Assembly: GCF_029961765.1 (NCBI RefSeq)
Contig: NZ_CP124681.1
Location: 992,001-1,056,000 of the forward strand
Length of the DNA stretch: 64,000 bases
DNA from: Nocardioides sp. QY071
Lineage (GTDB): Bacteria; Actinomycetota; Actinomycetes; Propionibacteriales; Nocardioidaceae
Direction of reading: 5' to 3'
A program made the translations under genes and the position numbers. The notes beneath the pieces were generated by a model. It did not search any database. It saw only the letters and a list, made by a program, of their open reading frames with translations, and was not told where the DNA came from. Of this stretch, positions 54,228 to 62,878 are shown in pieces (position 1 is the first letter of the stretch; every line of letters starts with the position of its first letter).

Positions 54228-54776
54228 ATGTCCATCAAGCATGGTCTTCTGGCGCTCCTGGCGCCGGGCCCGAAGTACGGCTACCAGCTGAAGGCCGAGT
54301 TCGAGGCCACGACCGGGTCGGCCTGGCCGCTGAACATCGGGCAGGTCTACTCGACCCTCCAGCGCCTCGAGAAGGGCGGCCAGATCGAGGCCGACGGGGT
54401 GCCCGACGACGACGGGCGCGTGGTCTACGCGCTCACCCCTGCCGGTCGCGAGGAGCTCGCCGGCTGGTTCCGCTCCCCGATCGCCCAGGAGTCGCGACCG
54501 CGCGACGAGCTCGCGATCAAGCTGGCGATGGCGGTCAGCACGCCGGGCGTCGAGGCCGGCGAGGTGGTGCAGGCCCAGCGCCGACAGGCGATGAGCTCCC
54601 TACAGTCCCTGACCCGCGTCAAGGCGTCCGTCCCGGACGAGGACCTGGCCCGGGTGATGGTGGTCGACTCGCTGATCTTCGCCGTCGAGGCCGAGGTCAG
54701 CTGGCTCGACCGGTGTGAAGCCCGGCTCCGCAAGGCCCGAACCGCAAAGACCCCCGAGAAGGAGGCCGTCCAGTGA
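54228..54776 (+). CDS. PadR-family transcriptional regulator
   Basis: 182 residues from ATG 54228 (ATG 54198 would place the operator inside the coding sequence). The winged helix has LLALLAPGPKYGYQLKAEFEATTGSAWPLNIGQVYSTLQRLEKGGQIEA (about 6-55), then the PadR C-terminal dimerisation helices. It overlaps the ABC ATPase gene by four bases and is presumably the repressor of this three-gene exporter operon. Confidence 0.93.
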   Translation: MSIKHGLLALLAPGPKYGYQLKAEFEATTGSAWPLNIGQVYSTLQRLEKGGQIEADGVPDDDGRVVYALTPAGREELAGWFRSPIAQESRPRDELAIKLAMAVSTPGVEAGEVVQAQRRQAMSSLQSLTRVKASVPDEDLARVMVVDSLIFAVEAEVSWLDRCEARLRKARTAKTPEKEAVQ

Positions 54777-55498
54777 CCGCCAACCCCGTCCTGGAGATCC
54801 GCAACGCCGGCAAGGTGTACGGCGTCGGCGAGACCCTGGTGACCGCCCTGCACGCGGCCTCGCTCTCGGTCGCCCCGGGTGAGCTGGTCGCCGTACGCGG
54901 TGCCTCGGGCTCCGGCAAGAGCACCCTGCTGCACCTGGCCGGCGGTCTCGACGCCCCGAGCACCGGCGACGTCCTCGTCGAAGGCAGGTCGCTGTCCGGA
55001 CTGGCGCGCAAGGAGCTGGCCCGGCTGCGGCGCCGCTCGATCGGCTACGTCTTCCAGGACCTCAACCTGGTGCCGTCGTTGACCGCTGCCGAGAACATCG
55101 CGCTGCCCCGTGAGCTCGACGGCACCCCGGCCGCCGAGGCCCGGACCGAGGCGCTCGCCGCGCTGGAGGAGATCGGCCTGCGCGAGGTCGCCGACCGGTT
55201 CCCCGACGAGATGTCCGGTGGCCAGCAGCAGCGGGTCGCGATCGCCCGCGCCCTGATCGGCCCGCGGCGCCTGGTGCTCGCCGACGAGCCGACCGGGGCG
55301 CTGGACAGTGAGACCGGGGAGGGCGTGCTGCGCCTGCTGCGGGCGCGTTGCGACGCCGGTGCCGCCTGCCTGCTGGTCACCCACGAGCCCCGGCACTCCG
55401 CCTGGGCCGACCGGGTGGTGTTCATCAGCGACGGCGCCATCGTCGACGAGACGACGGCCGACGCGCCGGCCGTGCTCGACCTCGGGGCACTGACGTGA
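54773..55498 (+). CDS. ABC exporter ATPase (MacB-like), PadR operon
   Basis: 241 residues from GTG 54773. Walker A GASGSGKST, Q-loop VFQDLNLVPSLTAAENI, signature [15 protein letters not shown] and Walker B RRLVLADEPTGALD. It overlaps its permease by four bases. A second MacB/FtsX-type exporter distinct from that at 38178-40345 (different ATPase sequence and a different class of regulator). Confidence 0.93.
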   Translation: MTANPVLEIRNAGKVYGVGETLVTALHAASLSVAPGELVAVRGASGSGKSTLLHLAGGLDAPSTGDVLVEGRSLSGLARKELARLRRRSIGYVFQDLNLVPSLTAAENIALPRELDGTPAAEARTEALAALEEIGLREVADRFPDEMSGGQQQRVAIARALIGPRRLVLADEPTGALDSETGEGVLRLLRARCDAGAACLLVTHEPRHSAWADRVVFISDGAIVDETTADAPAVLDLGALT

Positions 55499-58215
55499 GC
55501 GTGTGGCGGCCGGCCCAGCGGATGGCCCGGCGCTCGATCCGCCGCAACCTCGCCCGGTCGATCCTGATCGCGCTGCTCATCGGGCTCCCGGTCGCGGTGG
55601 CCACGTTCAGCGACGTGCTGCACCGCTCGAGCGACTCCCCGGCGGCGTACGCCCAGCGGAACCTCGGCAGCGCCGACGCCAAGCTCGTCGTCACCCCGGC
55701 GGAGCGGATCAAGGACTTCCGCCTCATCTCCGAGTGGAACGGCGGCTACTCCACCGTCGGCGAGCGCGACCCCGCGACGGTCGACGTGCCCGGCCTGCTG
55801 CCGCCGGGGACCGAGCTCGAGGTCGCCGGCGCGAGCGACGGCGGTCCGTTCCTGCTGCTCCGCAAGGGTGACCGTTACGACGAGGGGCCCCTGTCCCAGG
55901 CGACGATGCCGTCGGTCTTCCAGCCCGACCGGCTCCAGCTGCGCGACGGCGCGTACCCCGGCGCCGGCGAGATCGCGATCAGCCAGCGCACCGCGGACAA
56001 GCTCCGTGTCGGCCCGGGCGACGTGGTCACCGACGACCTGTCCGGCACCGAGATCACCGTCAGCGGCATCGTCCGCGACGCGCAGTGCCTGCGCTGCAGC
56101 AGCTCCTACGCCCAGCCGGGGCAGCAGGTCGTCCCGAAGCCGCGGGCCGACGGGCCCTACGACAACTCGCCGACGTACCTCGTCGACCTGCCGCCCGGAG
56201 TGAGCGCCGACGCGCTCGCGCACCGCCTCGCCCAGCAGGGCGTCCTGCTCTACCCGCGCGACACCTACCTCCACCGGGACCGCTACCAGACCTGGGACGA
56301 GCCGGTCACCCTCGACCAGGTGCGCGGGGTCGCGCTGACCACCCTGATCGTGGGACTCGGCCTGCTCGAGGTGATCCTGCTGGCCGGCGCGGCCTTCGCG
56401 GTCGGCGCGCGCAAGCAGGTCCGCGACATGGGCCTGATCAGCGCCGGCGGCGCCTCGCCGCGCCAGCTGCGGGCGGTCCTGCTCGTCCAGGGCGCCACCC
56501 TCGGCGTGCTCGGCACCGCCGGCGGGGTCGCCGCCGGCCTGTTGGTCGCCCGCCTCGGCTGGCCGCTGTGGGAGTGGCTCAACGGCGAGGTGCTGCCGGT
56601 CTTCCGGATCGGGCCCGAGGTGCTGATCGCGGTCGTGGTCGGCGTGCTGTCCGGGGTGCTGGCGGCCGTCGTCCCCGCGATCGGCGCGGCCCGCAAGCAG
56701 CCGCTCGACGCGCTGTCGGGCCGGTTCCGGACCAGTCGGCAGCACTCCCGGCGGACCGCTATCGTGGGAGTCCTCGCCATCGGCGCCGGCGTCGTCCTCG
56801 GCCTGGTCGGCAGCGGCATGATGGCCGGCGACTTCGCGGCGTACGGCGACGCGCTGTCCACCGCCCGCCTCACCGGGGTCTCGCTCCAGGCGCCCAGCCC
56901 GACCGTCCCGATCGCGCTCGTGCTCGCCGGTGCTGTCGCGGGCGTCGCCGGCCTGGTACTGGTGATGCCGTCCCTGCTCGGCCTGCTGGGCCGGATCGGC
57001 GCCCGGCTGCCGCTGCCCGGACGACTGGCGGTGCGCGACGCCGACCGCCACCGCCACCGCACCGGACCCGCCACCAGCGCGATCATGCTGGCCGTCGCCG
57101 GATCGGTCGTGGCGGCGTTCGCGATGACCGGGTCGGCGCGCGCCGACGAGGCCCGCTGGCTGCCGGACCTGCCGGAGCACACGATGCGGGTCTACGCGCA
57201 GTACGGCGACGGCCAGGCCGAGACCACTGCGATCACCACCGCGGCGACCGAGCGGGCGGCGGCCGTCCTCCCCGGCGCGCAGGTGCTGGCCCCCTTCGAG
57301 CTCGGCTACGCCGTACCGGAGTCCCAGCAGGAGCTGGGCGCGACACCGGTCCAGTCGATCTGGTTCAACGACAACCTGGCCTGCGACAGCAGCTGCGTCA
57401 CCTACGGCAGCACCGGCTCGGCGGCGATCGCGGACCCGGCGGTGGTGCGGCTCACCCTCGGGCGGGACCTCACCGCCGAGGAGCAGGCGGCCCTCGACCG
57501 AGGAGAGGTCCTCGCCACCTCGCCGTCGATGGTCGACGCCGACGGCAAGGTCACTGCGAGCCTCGACCTCAAGATCGACGCGGAGGGCGCCGAGGCGGAC
57601 ATCCCGCGGCTGGAGCTGCCCGCGCGGGTGGCGCCGCGCACGACCTTCTACACCTCGTTGCCCGGTGTCTTCATGAGCGCCGAGACGGCCGCCGCGAACG
57701 GGCTGGTGCCGATCCCCGACGCCACCCGGCTGATCACCTACGCCGCCGACGCCACGCCGGCCGAGGTGCGGGCCGGCGTACGCGCGGCGCGGGAGGGACA
57801 CCGTGCAGGTGCCTCGATCGGGGAGCCGTACCACGACGACTACGGCATCGCGCTGCTCGTCGTCGGCGGCGTCGCCGGGCTGGTCACCCTGATCGGCGTC
57901 GCGATCGCCGTCGCGCTCTCCGCGGCCGAGGGCCGTCGCGAGCTGGCGACCCTGTCCGCGGTGGGAGCCGATCCCGCCGTACGACGCCGGCTGGCCGGCG
58001 CGCAGGCCCTGGTCATCTCGGGGGTCGGCGCTCTGGTCGGAGTGCTGCTCGGCAGCTTCGTGTCCTACGCCCTGCGGGCGACGTTCGGGGCGCCGTCGTT
58101 CACGGTGCCGTGGGCGAACCTCGCGGGCGTGGGGCTCGGGGTTCCGGTGCTCGCGGCGCTGCTGACCGCGGCGTGCACGCGCTCGAAGGTGCCCGTGCTG
58201 GAGCGGCGAGCTTGA
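55495..58215 (+). CDS. Large FtsX-like ABC exporter permease
   Basis: 906 residues, GTG 55495. An N-terminal span, a large extracytoplasmic domain (about 45-270), then a first FtsX core (about 280-400, ARKQVRDMGLISAGGASPRQLRAVLLVQG), middle spans (about 420-560), a second extracytoplasmic domain and a second FtsX core at the C-terminus (EGRRELATLSAVGADPAVRRRLAGAQALV). This 10-span double-FtsX form is typical of actinobacterial exporters for peptides or lipids. Partner of the preceding ATPase. Confidence 0.9.
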   Translation: MSVWRPAQRMARRSIRRNLARSILIALLIGLPVAVATFSDVLHRSSDSPAAYAQRNLGSADAKLVVTPAERIKDFRLISEWNGGYSTVGERDPATVDVPGLLPPGTELEVAGASDGGPFLLLRKGDRYDEGPLSQATMPSVFQPDRLQLRDGAYPGAGEIAISQRTADKLRVGPGDVVTDDLSGTEITVSGIVRDAQCLRCSSSYAQPGQQVVPKPRADGPYDNSPTYLVDLPPGVSADALAHRLAQQGVLLYPRDTYLHRDRYQTWDEPVTLDQVRGVALTTLIVGLGLLEVILLAGAAFAVGARKQVRDMGLISAGGASPRQLRAVLLVQGATLGVLGTAGGVAAGLLVARLGWPLWEWLNGEVLPVFRIGPEVLIAVVVGVLSGVLAAVVPAIGAARKQPLDALSGRFRTSRQHSRRTAIVGVLAIGAGVVLGLVGSGMMAGDFAAYGDALSTARLTGVSLQAPSPTVPIALVLAGAVAGVAGLVLVMPSLLGLLGRIGARLPLPGRLAVRDADRHRHRTGPATSAIMLAVAGSVVAAFAMTGSARADEARWLPDLPEHTMRVYAQYGDGQAETTAITTAATERAAAVLPGAQVLAPFELGYAVPESQQELGATPVQSIWFNDNLACDSSCVTYGSTGSAAIADPAVVRLTLGRDLTAEEQAALDRGEVLATSPSMVDADGKVTASLDLKIDAEGAEADIPRLELPARVAPRTTFYTSLPGVFMSAETAAANGLVPIPDATRLITYAADATPAEVRAGVRAAREGHRAGASIGEPYHDDYGIALLVVGGVAGLVTLIGVAIAVALSAAEGRRELATLSAVGADPAVRRRLAGAQALVISGVGALVGVLLGSFVSYALRATFGAPSFTVPWANLAGVGLGVPVLAALLTAACTRSKVPVLERRA

Positions 58216-58363
58216 TCTCGATAAGCGCGTCGCGACCTCGTGCCTCGGTCGCTGCGTTACTCGACCTCCCCGCCTGGTCCGTGCGCCGCCTCGTTCCTCG
58301 GAGCCGCACGGGGCGGTGAAATCGGTTCGCGGCCGGCGGCCTCTTCGCGGAGAATCGAGCCTC
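58216..58363. other. Intergenic remnant of a GC-rich repeat
   Basis: No gene. Contains CGGTCGCTGCGTTACTCGACC and CGCCTCGTTCCTCGGAGCCGCACGGGG. The first resembles the complement of the palindromic core repeated at 24.1-24.9 kb (GGTCGCTGCG...CTCGACC); the second resembles the CTCGTTCCTCGG stretch of the 51.1-kb element. It may act as a terminator for the ABC operon. GAGAAT at 58350-58355 is the likely -10 of the next gene. Confidence 0.4.
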
Positions 58364-60064
58364 GTGGGTCATGTGGAGGTCGCCGGTGTCCGGTTCGAGC
58401 TGCCCGACGGGCGGGTGCTGCTCGACGACGTGTCGTTCCGGGTCGGGGACGGCGCCAAGGTCGCGCTGGTCGGCGCCAACGGTGCGGGCAAGACCACCCT
58501 GCTGCGCATCATCACGGGCGACCTCGTGCCCCACGCCGGTGCGGTCACCCGCTCCGGCGGGCTCGGCGTGATGCGCCAGATGGTCGACCGCGGCCTCGGC
58601 GACGAGCCGACCATCGCGGACCTGCTGCTCGGCCTCGCGCCCGAGCGGGTCCGCAAGGCGGCGGCCGAGGTCGACCGCTGGGAGCTGGCCCTGATGGACA
58701 CCGACGACGAGGCCACCCAGCTGGCCTACGCCCACGCCCTGGCCGAGTACGCCGACGCCGGCGGCTACGACGTCGAGGTGGTCTGGGACGTGTGCACCGT
58801 CAAGGCGCTGGCACTGCCCTACGACCGGGCGAAGTACCGCGAGCTGCGCACGTTGAGCGGCGGCGAGCAGAAGCGGCTCGTGCTCGAGTACCTCCTCGCC
58901 GGACCGGAGGAGGTGCTGCTCCTCGACGAGCCCGACAACTTCCTCGACGTCCCCGGCAAGATCTGGCTGGAGCAGCGGATCGCCGCCTCCGACAAGACGA
59001 TCCTGTTCATCAGCCACGACCGCGAGCTGCTCGCCAACGCCGCCACCCACGTGGTCACCGTCGAGCTCGGGGCGGGCGGCGGGGGCAACAGCGTCTGGAC
59101 GCACCCGGGCGGCTTCGCGTCGTACCACGAGGCCAGGAAGGACCGGTTCGCCCGCTTCGCCGAGCTGCGCCGGCGCTGGGACGAGGAGCACGCCAAGATC
59201 AAGGCCCTGGTGCTGCGGCTCAAGATCAAGGCGGAGTACAACGACGGCATGTCGTCGCAGTACCGCGCGGCGCAGACCCGGCTGCGCAAGTTCGAGGAGG
59301 CCGGCCCGCCGACCGAGCAGCCGCGCGAGCAGCAGGTCACGATGCGGCTCTCGGGGGCGCGGACCGGCAAGCGCGCGGTGGTGTGCGAGTCGCTGGAGCT
59401 GACCGGCCTGATGAAGCCTTTCGACCTCGAGGTCTGGTACGGCGACCGGCTGGCCGTGCTGGGGTCCAACGGCTCCGGCAAGTCCCACTTCCTGCGGCTG
59501 CTCGCCGCGGGCGGCAGCGACCCCGACGTGGAGCACCGCCCGGTCGGGGACGTCGAGATCGCGCCGGTGCGGCACAGCGGTCGGGCCCGGCTGGGTGCCC
59601 GGGTGCGGCCGGGCTGGTTCGTGCAGACCCACGAGCACCCCGAGCTGGTCGGCCGGACGCTGGTCGAGATCCTGCACCGCGGCGACGGCGTACCGAACGG
59701 GCGCCAGGGGATGGGGCGCGAGCAGGCGAGCCGGGTCCTCGACCGCTACGAGCTCGCGGCCAGTGCCGAGCAGCCCTTCGAGTCGCTGTCCGGCGGTCAG
59801 CAGGCACGCTTCCAGATCCTGCTGCTCGAGCTGTCCGGGGCGACCCTGCTGCTGCTCGACGAGCCCACCGACAACCTCGACGTGCAGTCTGCCGAGGCCC
59901 TCGAGGAGGGCCTGGCCGCCTTCGATGGGACCGTCGTCGCGGTCACCCACGACCGCTGGTTCGCCCGCGGGTTCGACCGGTTCTGCGTGTTCGGCGCCGA
60001 CGGCACGGTCTACGAGTCCGACGGGCCGGTCTGGGACGAGGGACGAGTGGCCCGGGCCCGATGA
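58364..60064 (+). CDS. ABC-F family ATPase
   Basis: 566 residues from GTG 58364. Two soluble ATPase domains and no membrane spans: Walker A GANGAGKTT (near 36-44) and GSNGSGKSH (near 368), signatures LSGGEQKRLV and LSGGQQARFQ, Walker B LLLLDEPDNFLD and LLLLDEPTDNLD, with an inter-domain linker rich in Arg/Lys/Glu. ABC-F proteins act on ribosomes (translation factors or antibiotic protection). Nothing in the linker settles whether this is a resistance type. It overlaps the GNAT gene by four bases. Confidence 0.92.
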   Translation: MGHVEVAGVRFELPDGRVLLDDVSFRVGDGAKVALVGANGAGKTTLLRIITGDLVPHAGAVTRSGGLGVMRQMVDRGLGDEPTIADLLLGLAPERVRKAAAEVDRWELALMDTDDEATQLAYAHALAEYADAGGYDVEVVWDVCTVKALALPYDRAKYRELRTLSGGEQKRLVLEYLLAGPEEVLLLDEPDNFLDVPGKIWLEQRIAASDKTILFISHDRELLANAATHVVTVELGAGGGGNSVWTHPGGFASYHEARKDRFARFAELRRRWDEEHAKIKALVLRLKIKAEYNDGMSSQYRAAQTRLRKFEEAGPPTEQPREQQVTMRLSGARTGKRAVVCESLELTGLMKPFDLEVWYGDRLAVLGSNGSGKSHFLRLLAAGGSDPDVEHRPVGDVEIAPVRHSGRARLGARVRPGWFVQTHEHPELVGRTLVEILHRGDGVPNGRQGMGREQASRVLDRYELAASAEQPFESLSGGQQARFQILLLELSGATLLLLDEPTDNLDVQSAEALEEGLAAFDGTVVAVTHDRWFARGFDRFCVFGADGTVYESDGPVWDEGRVARAR

Positions 60065-61098
60065 GTGCGCTGGAGCTGGTCACGATCGGGCCGGGCGACG
60101 ACGCCGCGATCCTCGCCTGGGCCGACGTGGTCGCGGCCTCGCTGCGCCACGAGCTCGGCCACCACGCGACGCCGTGGGCCGCCGAGGAGCTCGCGGTCGT
60201 CGTACGTGAGCCGGACCGGCTGCGCCGCGACTCCTTCCTGCTCGGGCTGGTCGGCGGGGAGCCGGTCGCCGCCGGCTGGCTGGCGGTGCGCCTGCTCGAC
60301 AACCTCGACGGAGCCCAGCTCGACGTCCACGTGCTGCCGTCCCACCGCCGCCGCGGCCTGGGCGGGCAGCTGCTGGACCGGCTCGAGGAGCTCGCGGCCG
60401 GCGAGGGCCGGACCCGCCTCGATGCCCGCGCCCAGTGGACCTACGACGGTCCCGCCGACGGCGCCGGTACGGCCGGGATCGCCTTCGCGGCCCGCCACGG
60501 CTACGGGTTCGGGATCGGCGAGGTGCAGCGCGAGCTGCCGCTGCCCGCCACGGACGACCGGCTCGCGGAGCTGGCCGCTGGTGCGGCGGCGCACCACGCG
60601 GCGTACCGGATCGTGTCGTGGGCCGGGCCGATCCCCGACGACCTCGTCGCCGGCTGGCTGGCCGTCTCCAGCACCCTGCTGACCGAGGCGCCGGCCGGTG
60701 AGGTGACGCGCGAGGAGGAGTCCGCCGACGTCGCGGCGTACCGCACCGCCGAGGCGCTCCAGGCCCGCCAGGGCCGCACGCCGTGGCACACGGTCGCGCT
60801 CGACGGTGCCGGTGAGGTCGTCGGCTACACGCAGCTGATGGTCCCCGACCACGAGCCCGTCTTCGTGCACCAGTGGGGCACGCTGGTGCGGCGCGACCAC
60901 CGCGGGCACCGGCTCGGCCTGGCGCTCAAGGTCGCGAACCTGCGGGCCCTGCAGCGCGACCTCGACACGACCGGGCGCCGCGTCGTGACCTGGAACGCCG
61001 AGGTCAACGGCCCGATGATCGCCGTCAACGAGCTGATGGGCTTCGCGCCGACCGCCCGCTCGGCCGAGCTGCAGAAGATCGCCGCCCCGCGCGATTAA
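60061..61098 (+). CDS. Two-domain GNAT N-acetyltransferase
   Basis: 345 residues from ATG 60061. The N-terminal GNAT has [22 protein letters not shown] (acetyl-CoA pyrophosphate loop near 97-112). The C-terminal GNAT has a degenerate loop VRRDHRGHRLGLALKVANLRAL. The order suggests an active first domain and a second, possibly substrate-binding domain, as in mycothiol synthase-like and aminoglycoside-type tandem GNATs. Co-translated with ABC-F, which may hint at antibiotic or stress response, but the substrate is unknown. Confidence 0.85.
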   Translation: MSALELVTIGPGDDAAILAWADVVAASLRHELGHHATPWAAEELAVVVREPDRLRRDSFLLGLVGGEPVAAGWLAVRLLDNLDGAQLDVHVLPSHRRRGLGGQLLDRLEELAAGEGRTRLDARAQWTYDGPADGAGTAGIAFAARHGYGFGIGEVQRELPLPATDDRLAELAAGAAAHHAAYRIVSWAGPIPDDLVAGWLAVSSTLLTEAPAGEVTREEESADVAAYRTAEALQARQGRTPWHTVALDGAGEVVGYTQLMVPDHEPVFVHQWGTLVRRDHRGHRLGLALKVANLRALQRDLDTTGRRVVTWNAEVNGPMIAVNELMGFAPTARSAELQKIAAPRD

Positions 61099-61166
61099 TC
61101 CCTTGGTTCCGGCGCGCCGGGATGCAACGGTGGGGGTGTCACCCCTCTTGCTGTGGAAGGACGTCC

Positions 61167-61349
61167 ATGACTGCCAACGGTGCGAACGACGATCTCAAGG
61201 CGAAGATGCGCGAGGCCCTCGACCGCAAGAACCACAAGGAGCAGGGCGTCCACGCGGACGGGCCGACCAAGGAGAAGGCACACGGCTCCGAGGTCGTCGG
61301 CGGCGCTCCGAAGATGCACCGGCGCAAGGCCGGGGGCGGCGGCTCCTAG
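61167..61349 (+). CDS. Small DUF5302-type protein
   Basis: 60 residues, very hydrophilic: DLKAKMREALDRKNHKEQGVH in the middle and the HRRKAGGGGS tail match the DUF5302 family of actinobacteria. ATG 61167 is preceded by GGAAGG at 61155-61160. Function unknown. The stop codon lies inside a hairpin shared with the facing protease gene. Confidence 0.75.
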   Translation: MTANGANDDLKAKMREALDRKNHKEQGVHADGPTKEKAHGSEVVGGAPKMHRRKAGGGGS

Positions 61350-61369
61350 TGTCGACAGGACACTAGGAG
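61343..61369. terminator. Bidirectional hairpin spanning both stop codons
   Basis: CTCCTAGTGTC (61343-61353) pairs perfectly with GACACTAGGAG (61359-61369) around GACAG. The TAG of the DUF5302 gene (61347-61349) and the TAG of the facing protease gene (61365-61363) both lie in the stem. Symmetric, so it can act for both convergent genes. Confidence 0.75.
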
Positions 61370-62550
61370 TCCGAGCCGAGCTTGAGCTCGGTCGTGCTCT
61401 CCTTGCCGCCCCGCAGGTAGGTCACCTTGACGCTGTCGCCGGGTCGGTAGGAGCGGATCGTCGCGATCAGAGCCTCGCTGCCGTCGATCTGGTGGGAGTC
61501 GATCGCGGTGATGACGTCGTCCTGCTTCAGGCCGGCGTCGGCCGCGGCCGAGCCCTTCTCGAGCTGGGCGATGCGGGCGCCGCTGAGCGTGGTGTCGCTC
61601 GAGCCCGCCGTACCACCGACGTCGGCGACCTGGATGCCCAGCCGTGCGTGCGTCGGCGTCTCGCCCGACCGGAGCTGGTCGATGATCGGCAGCACCTCGT
61701 CGATCGGGATCGCGAAGCCCAGTCCGATCGAGCCCGACTCGGCACCCTGCTGACCCGACGACGTCGACCGGATGGACGCGTTGATGCCGACCAGCTGGCC
61801 GTCCATGTTGACCAGCGGGCCGCCACTGTTGCCCGGGTTGATCGCCGCGTCGGTCTGGATGGCGGGGTACGCCGTGGCGTTGCCCTGCGCGTCGCGGGCG
61901 ACCTCGACAGGGCGGTCGAGCGCGCTGACGATGCCGCTGGTGACCGTAGCGTCCAGGCCGAAGGGCGACCCGATCGCGACGACCTGCTCGCCCACGTCGA
62001 GGTTGCTCGACTTGCCGATGGTGATCGGCTTCAGGTCGGCGACGCCCTCGACCTTGACCAGCGCGGTGTCGGTCAGCGGGTCGGTGCCGACGACGGTGGC
62101 GCGCACCTTCTTGCCGTTGTTGAACGACACGGTCACCTCGGCCTGGTCGGCCGGGATCTCCCCGCCGAGGGTCACCACGTGGTCGTTGGTGAGGATCAGG
62201 CCCTCCGTGTCGAGCACGACACCCGACCCGCTGCCCGCCGCCCCGCCGCCGCTGACGTCGAGCGCCACCACGGACGGCAGTACGGCGGCAGCGACCGCCT
62301 CCACGCTGCCCGACGCCGGCTTGGGGTTGCCGTTGTCGACCACCGAGAGGGGTGTGTTGCCGGAACCACCGGAGCCGCCCGACGCGCTGTCGTAGATCGC
62401 CGCCGTGGCGACCCCGGCCCCGCCACCGACCACCAGGGCACCGGTCAGCACCGCCACCGCGAACCCGGCCCGGCGGGGACGCCGCTGTGGGGACGGCGTC
62501 GGTCCGAACGAGGCCGGCGGGAACGGAGGCGGCGGCGGGAACTGGGTCAT
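61363..62550 (-). CDS. S1C (HtrA/DegP-like) serine protease with PDZ domain
   Basis: 395 residues from ATG 62550. Pro-rich cytoplasmic N-terminus (QFPPPPPFPPAS), one membrane span (about 28-52), a Gly/Ser linker, trypsin-like protease with catalytic His124 (LTNDHVV), Asp161 (DPLTDTALVKV) and Ser242 (NPGNSGGPLV), and a C-terminal PDZ domain (about 300-390, AGLKQDDVITAIDSHQI). Membrane-anchored extracytoplasmic quality-control protease. The upstream 62661 start is rejected because it runs into the repeat. Confidence 0.93.
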   Translation of the reverse strand: MTQFPPPPPFPPASFGPTPSPQRRPRRAGFAVAVLTGALVVGGGAGVATAAIYDSASGGSGGSGNTPLSVVDNGNPKPASGSVEAVAAAVLPSVVALDVSGGGAAGSGSGVVLDTEGLILTNDHVVTLGGEIPADQAEVTVSFNNGKKVRATVVGTDPLTDTALVKVEGVADLKPITIGKSSNLDVGEQVVAIGSPFGLDATVTSGIVSALDRPVEVARDAQGNATAYPAIQTDAAINPGNSGGPLVNMDGQLVGINASIRSTSSGQQGAESGSIGLGFAIPIDEVLPIIDQLRSGETPTHARLGIQVADVGGTAGSSDTTLSGARIAQLEKGSAAADAGLKQDDVITAIDSHQIDGSEALIATIRSYRPGDSVKVTYLRGGKESTTELKLGSDS

Positions 62551-62643
62551 GCCCCCATCGTGGTGAGTGTCCCTGTGATCCGGCTGAGGACGGGGTGAGG
62601 ACTTGCCCTGAGAGGCTGGTCGGGCGGGCGTGGCGGCCGGGAC

Positions 62644-62754
62644 AAGTAACACGCTGTCCATCTGTCTACCGGGCGGTTCTCAGCTGAAATGGCATCGATT
62701 CGGGTCCGATTCTGCTGACTTGCGCCGACCAGTCGGGTGGACGGCGTGTTACTT
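62644..62754. repeat. Inverted pair of about 50-bp repeats (copies R1 and R3) upstream of the AbiEi-like gene
   Basis: R1 (62644-62692, forward) and R3 (62754-62705, reverse) both begin AAGTAACACGC and continue GTCCA, a CGACT/TCTAC-type stretch, CGG and GTCAGC(A/T)GA. Together they form a 111-bp imperfect palindrome. It lies in the 328-base gene-free gap 62551-62878. The rest of the gap (62755-62878) shows no gene or clear promoter. Confidence 0.8.
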
Positions 62755-62878
62755 CGGCGGGCTCACGCGCCCCAGGACGTGTCCTCGAGCGTCCACAGGG
62801 GCCGCTCGGCAGGGGCTCCCTCCACAGGGCGGCGAGGTTCGGCGCGGATGGCCGCGGGTGGCGCTGATCCTCGTCTCC

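Noticed and set aside
55045..57834. 929-codon minus-strand frame opposite the FtsX permease
   Set aside because: Low-complexity His/Asp/Arg-rich shadow of a well-supported permease.
58216..58363. A full third copy of the 43.6/51.1-kb element
   Set aside because: Only short shared stretches (CTCGTTCCTCGG and similar) and no long identity; listed as a possible remnant only.
62630..62878. N-terminal extension of the AbiEi-like gene
   Set aside because: It reads through the inverted repeat pair and the residues do not resemble an AbiEi N-terminus; ATG 62879 gives the expected start.
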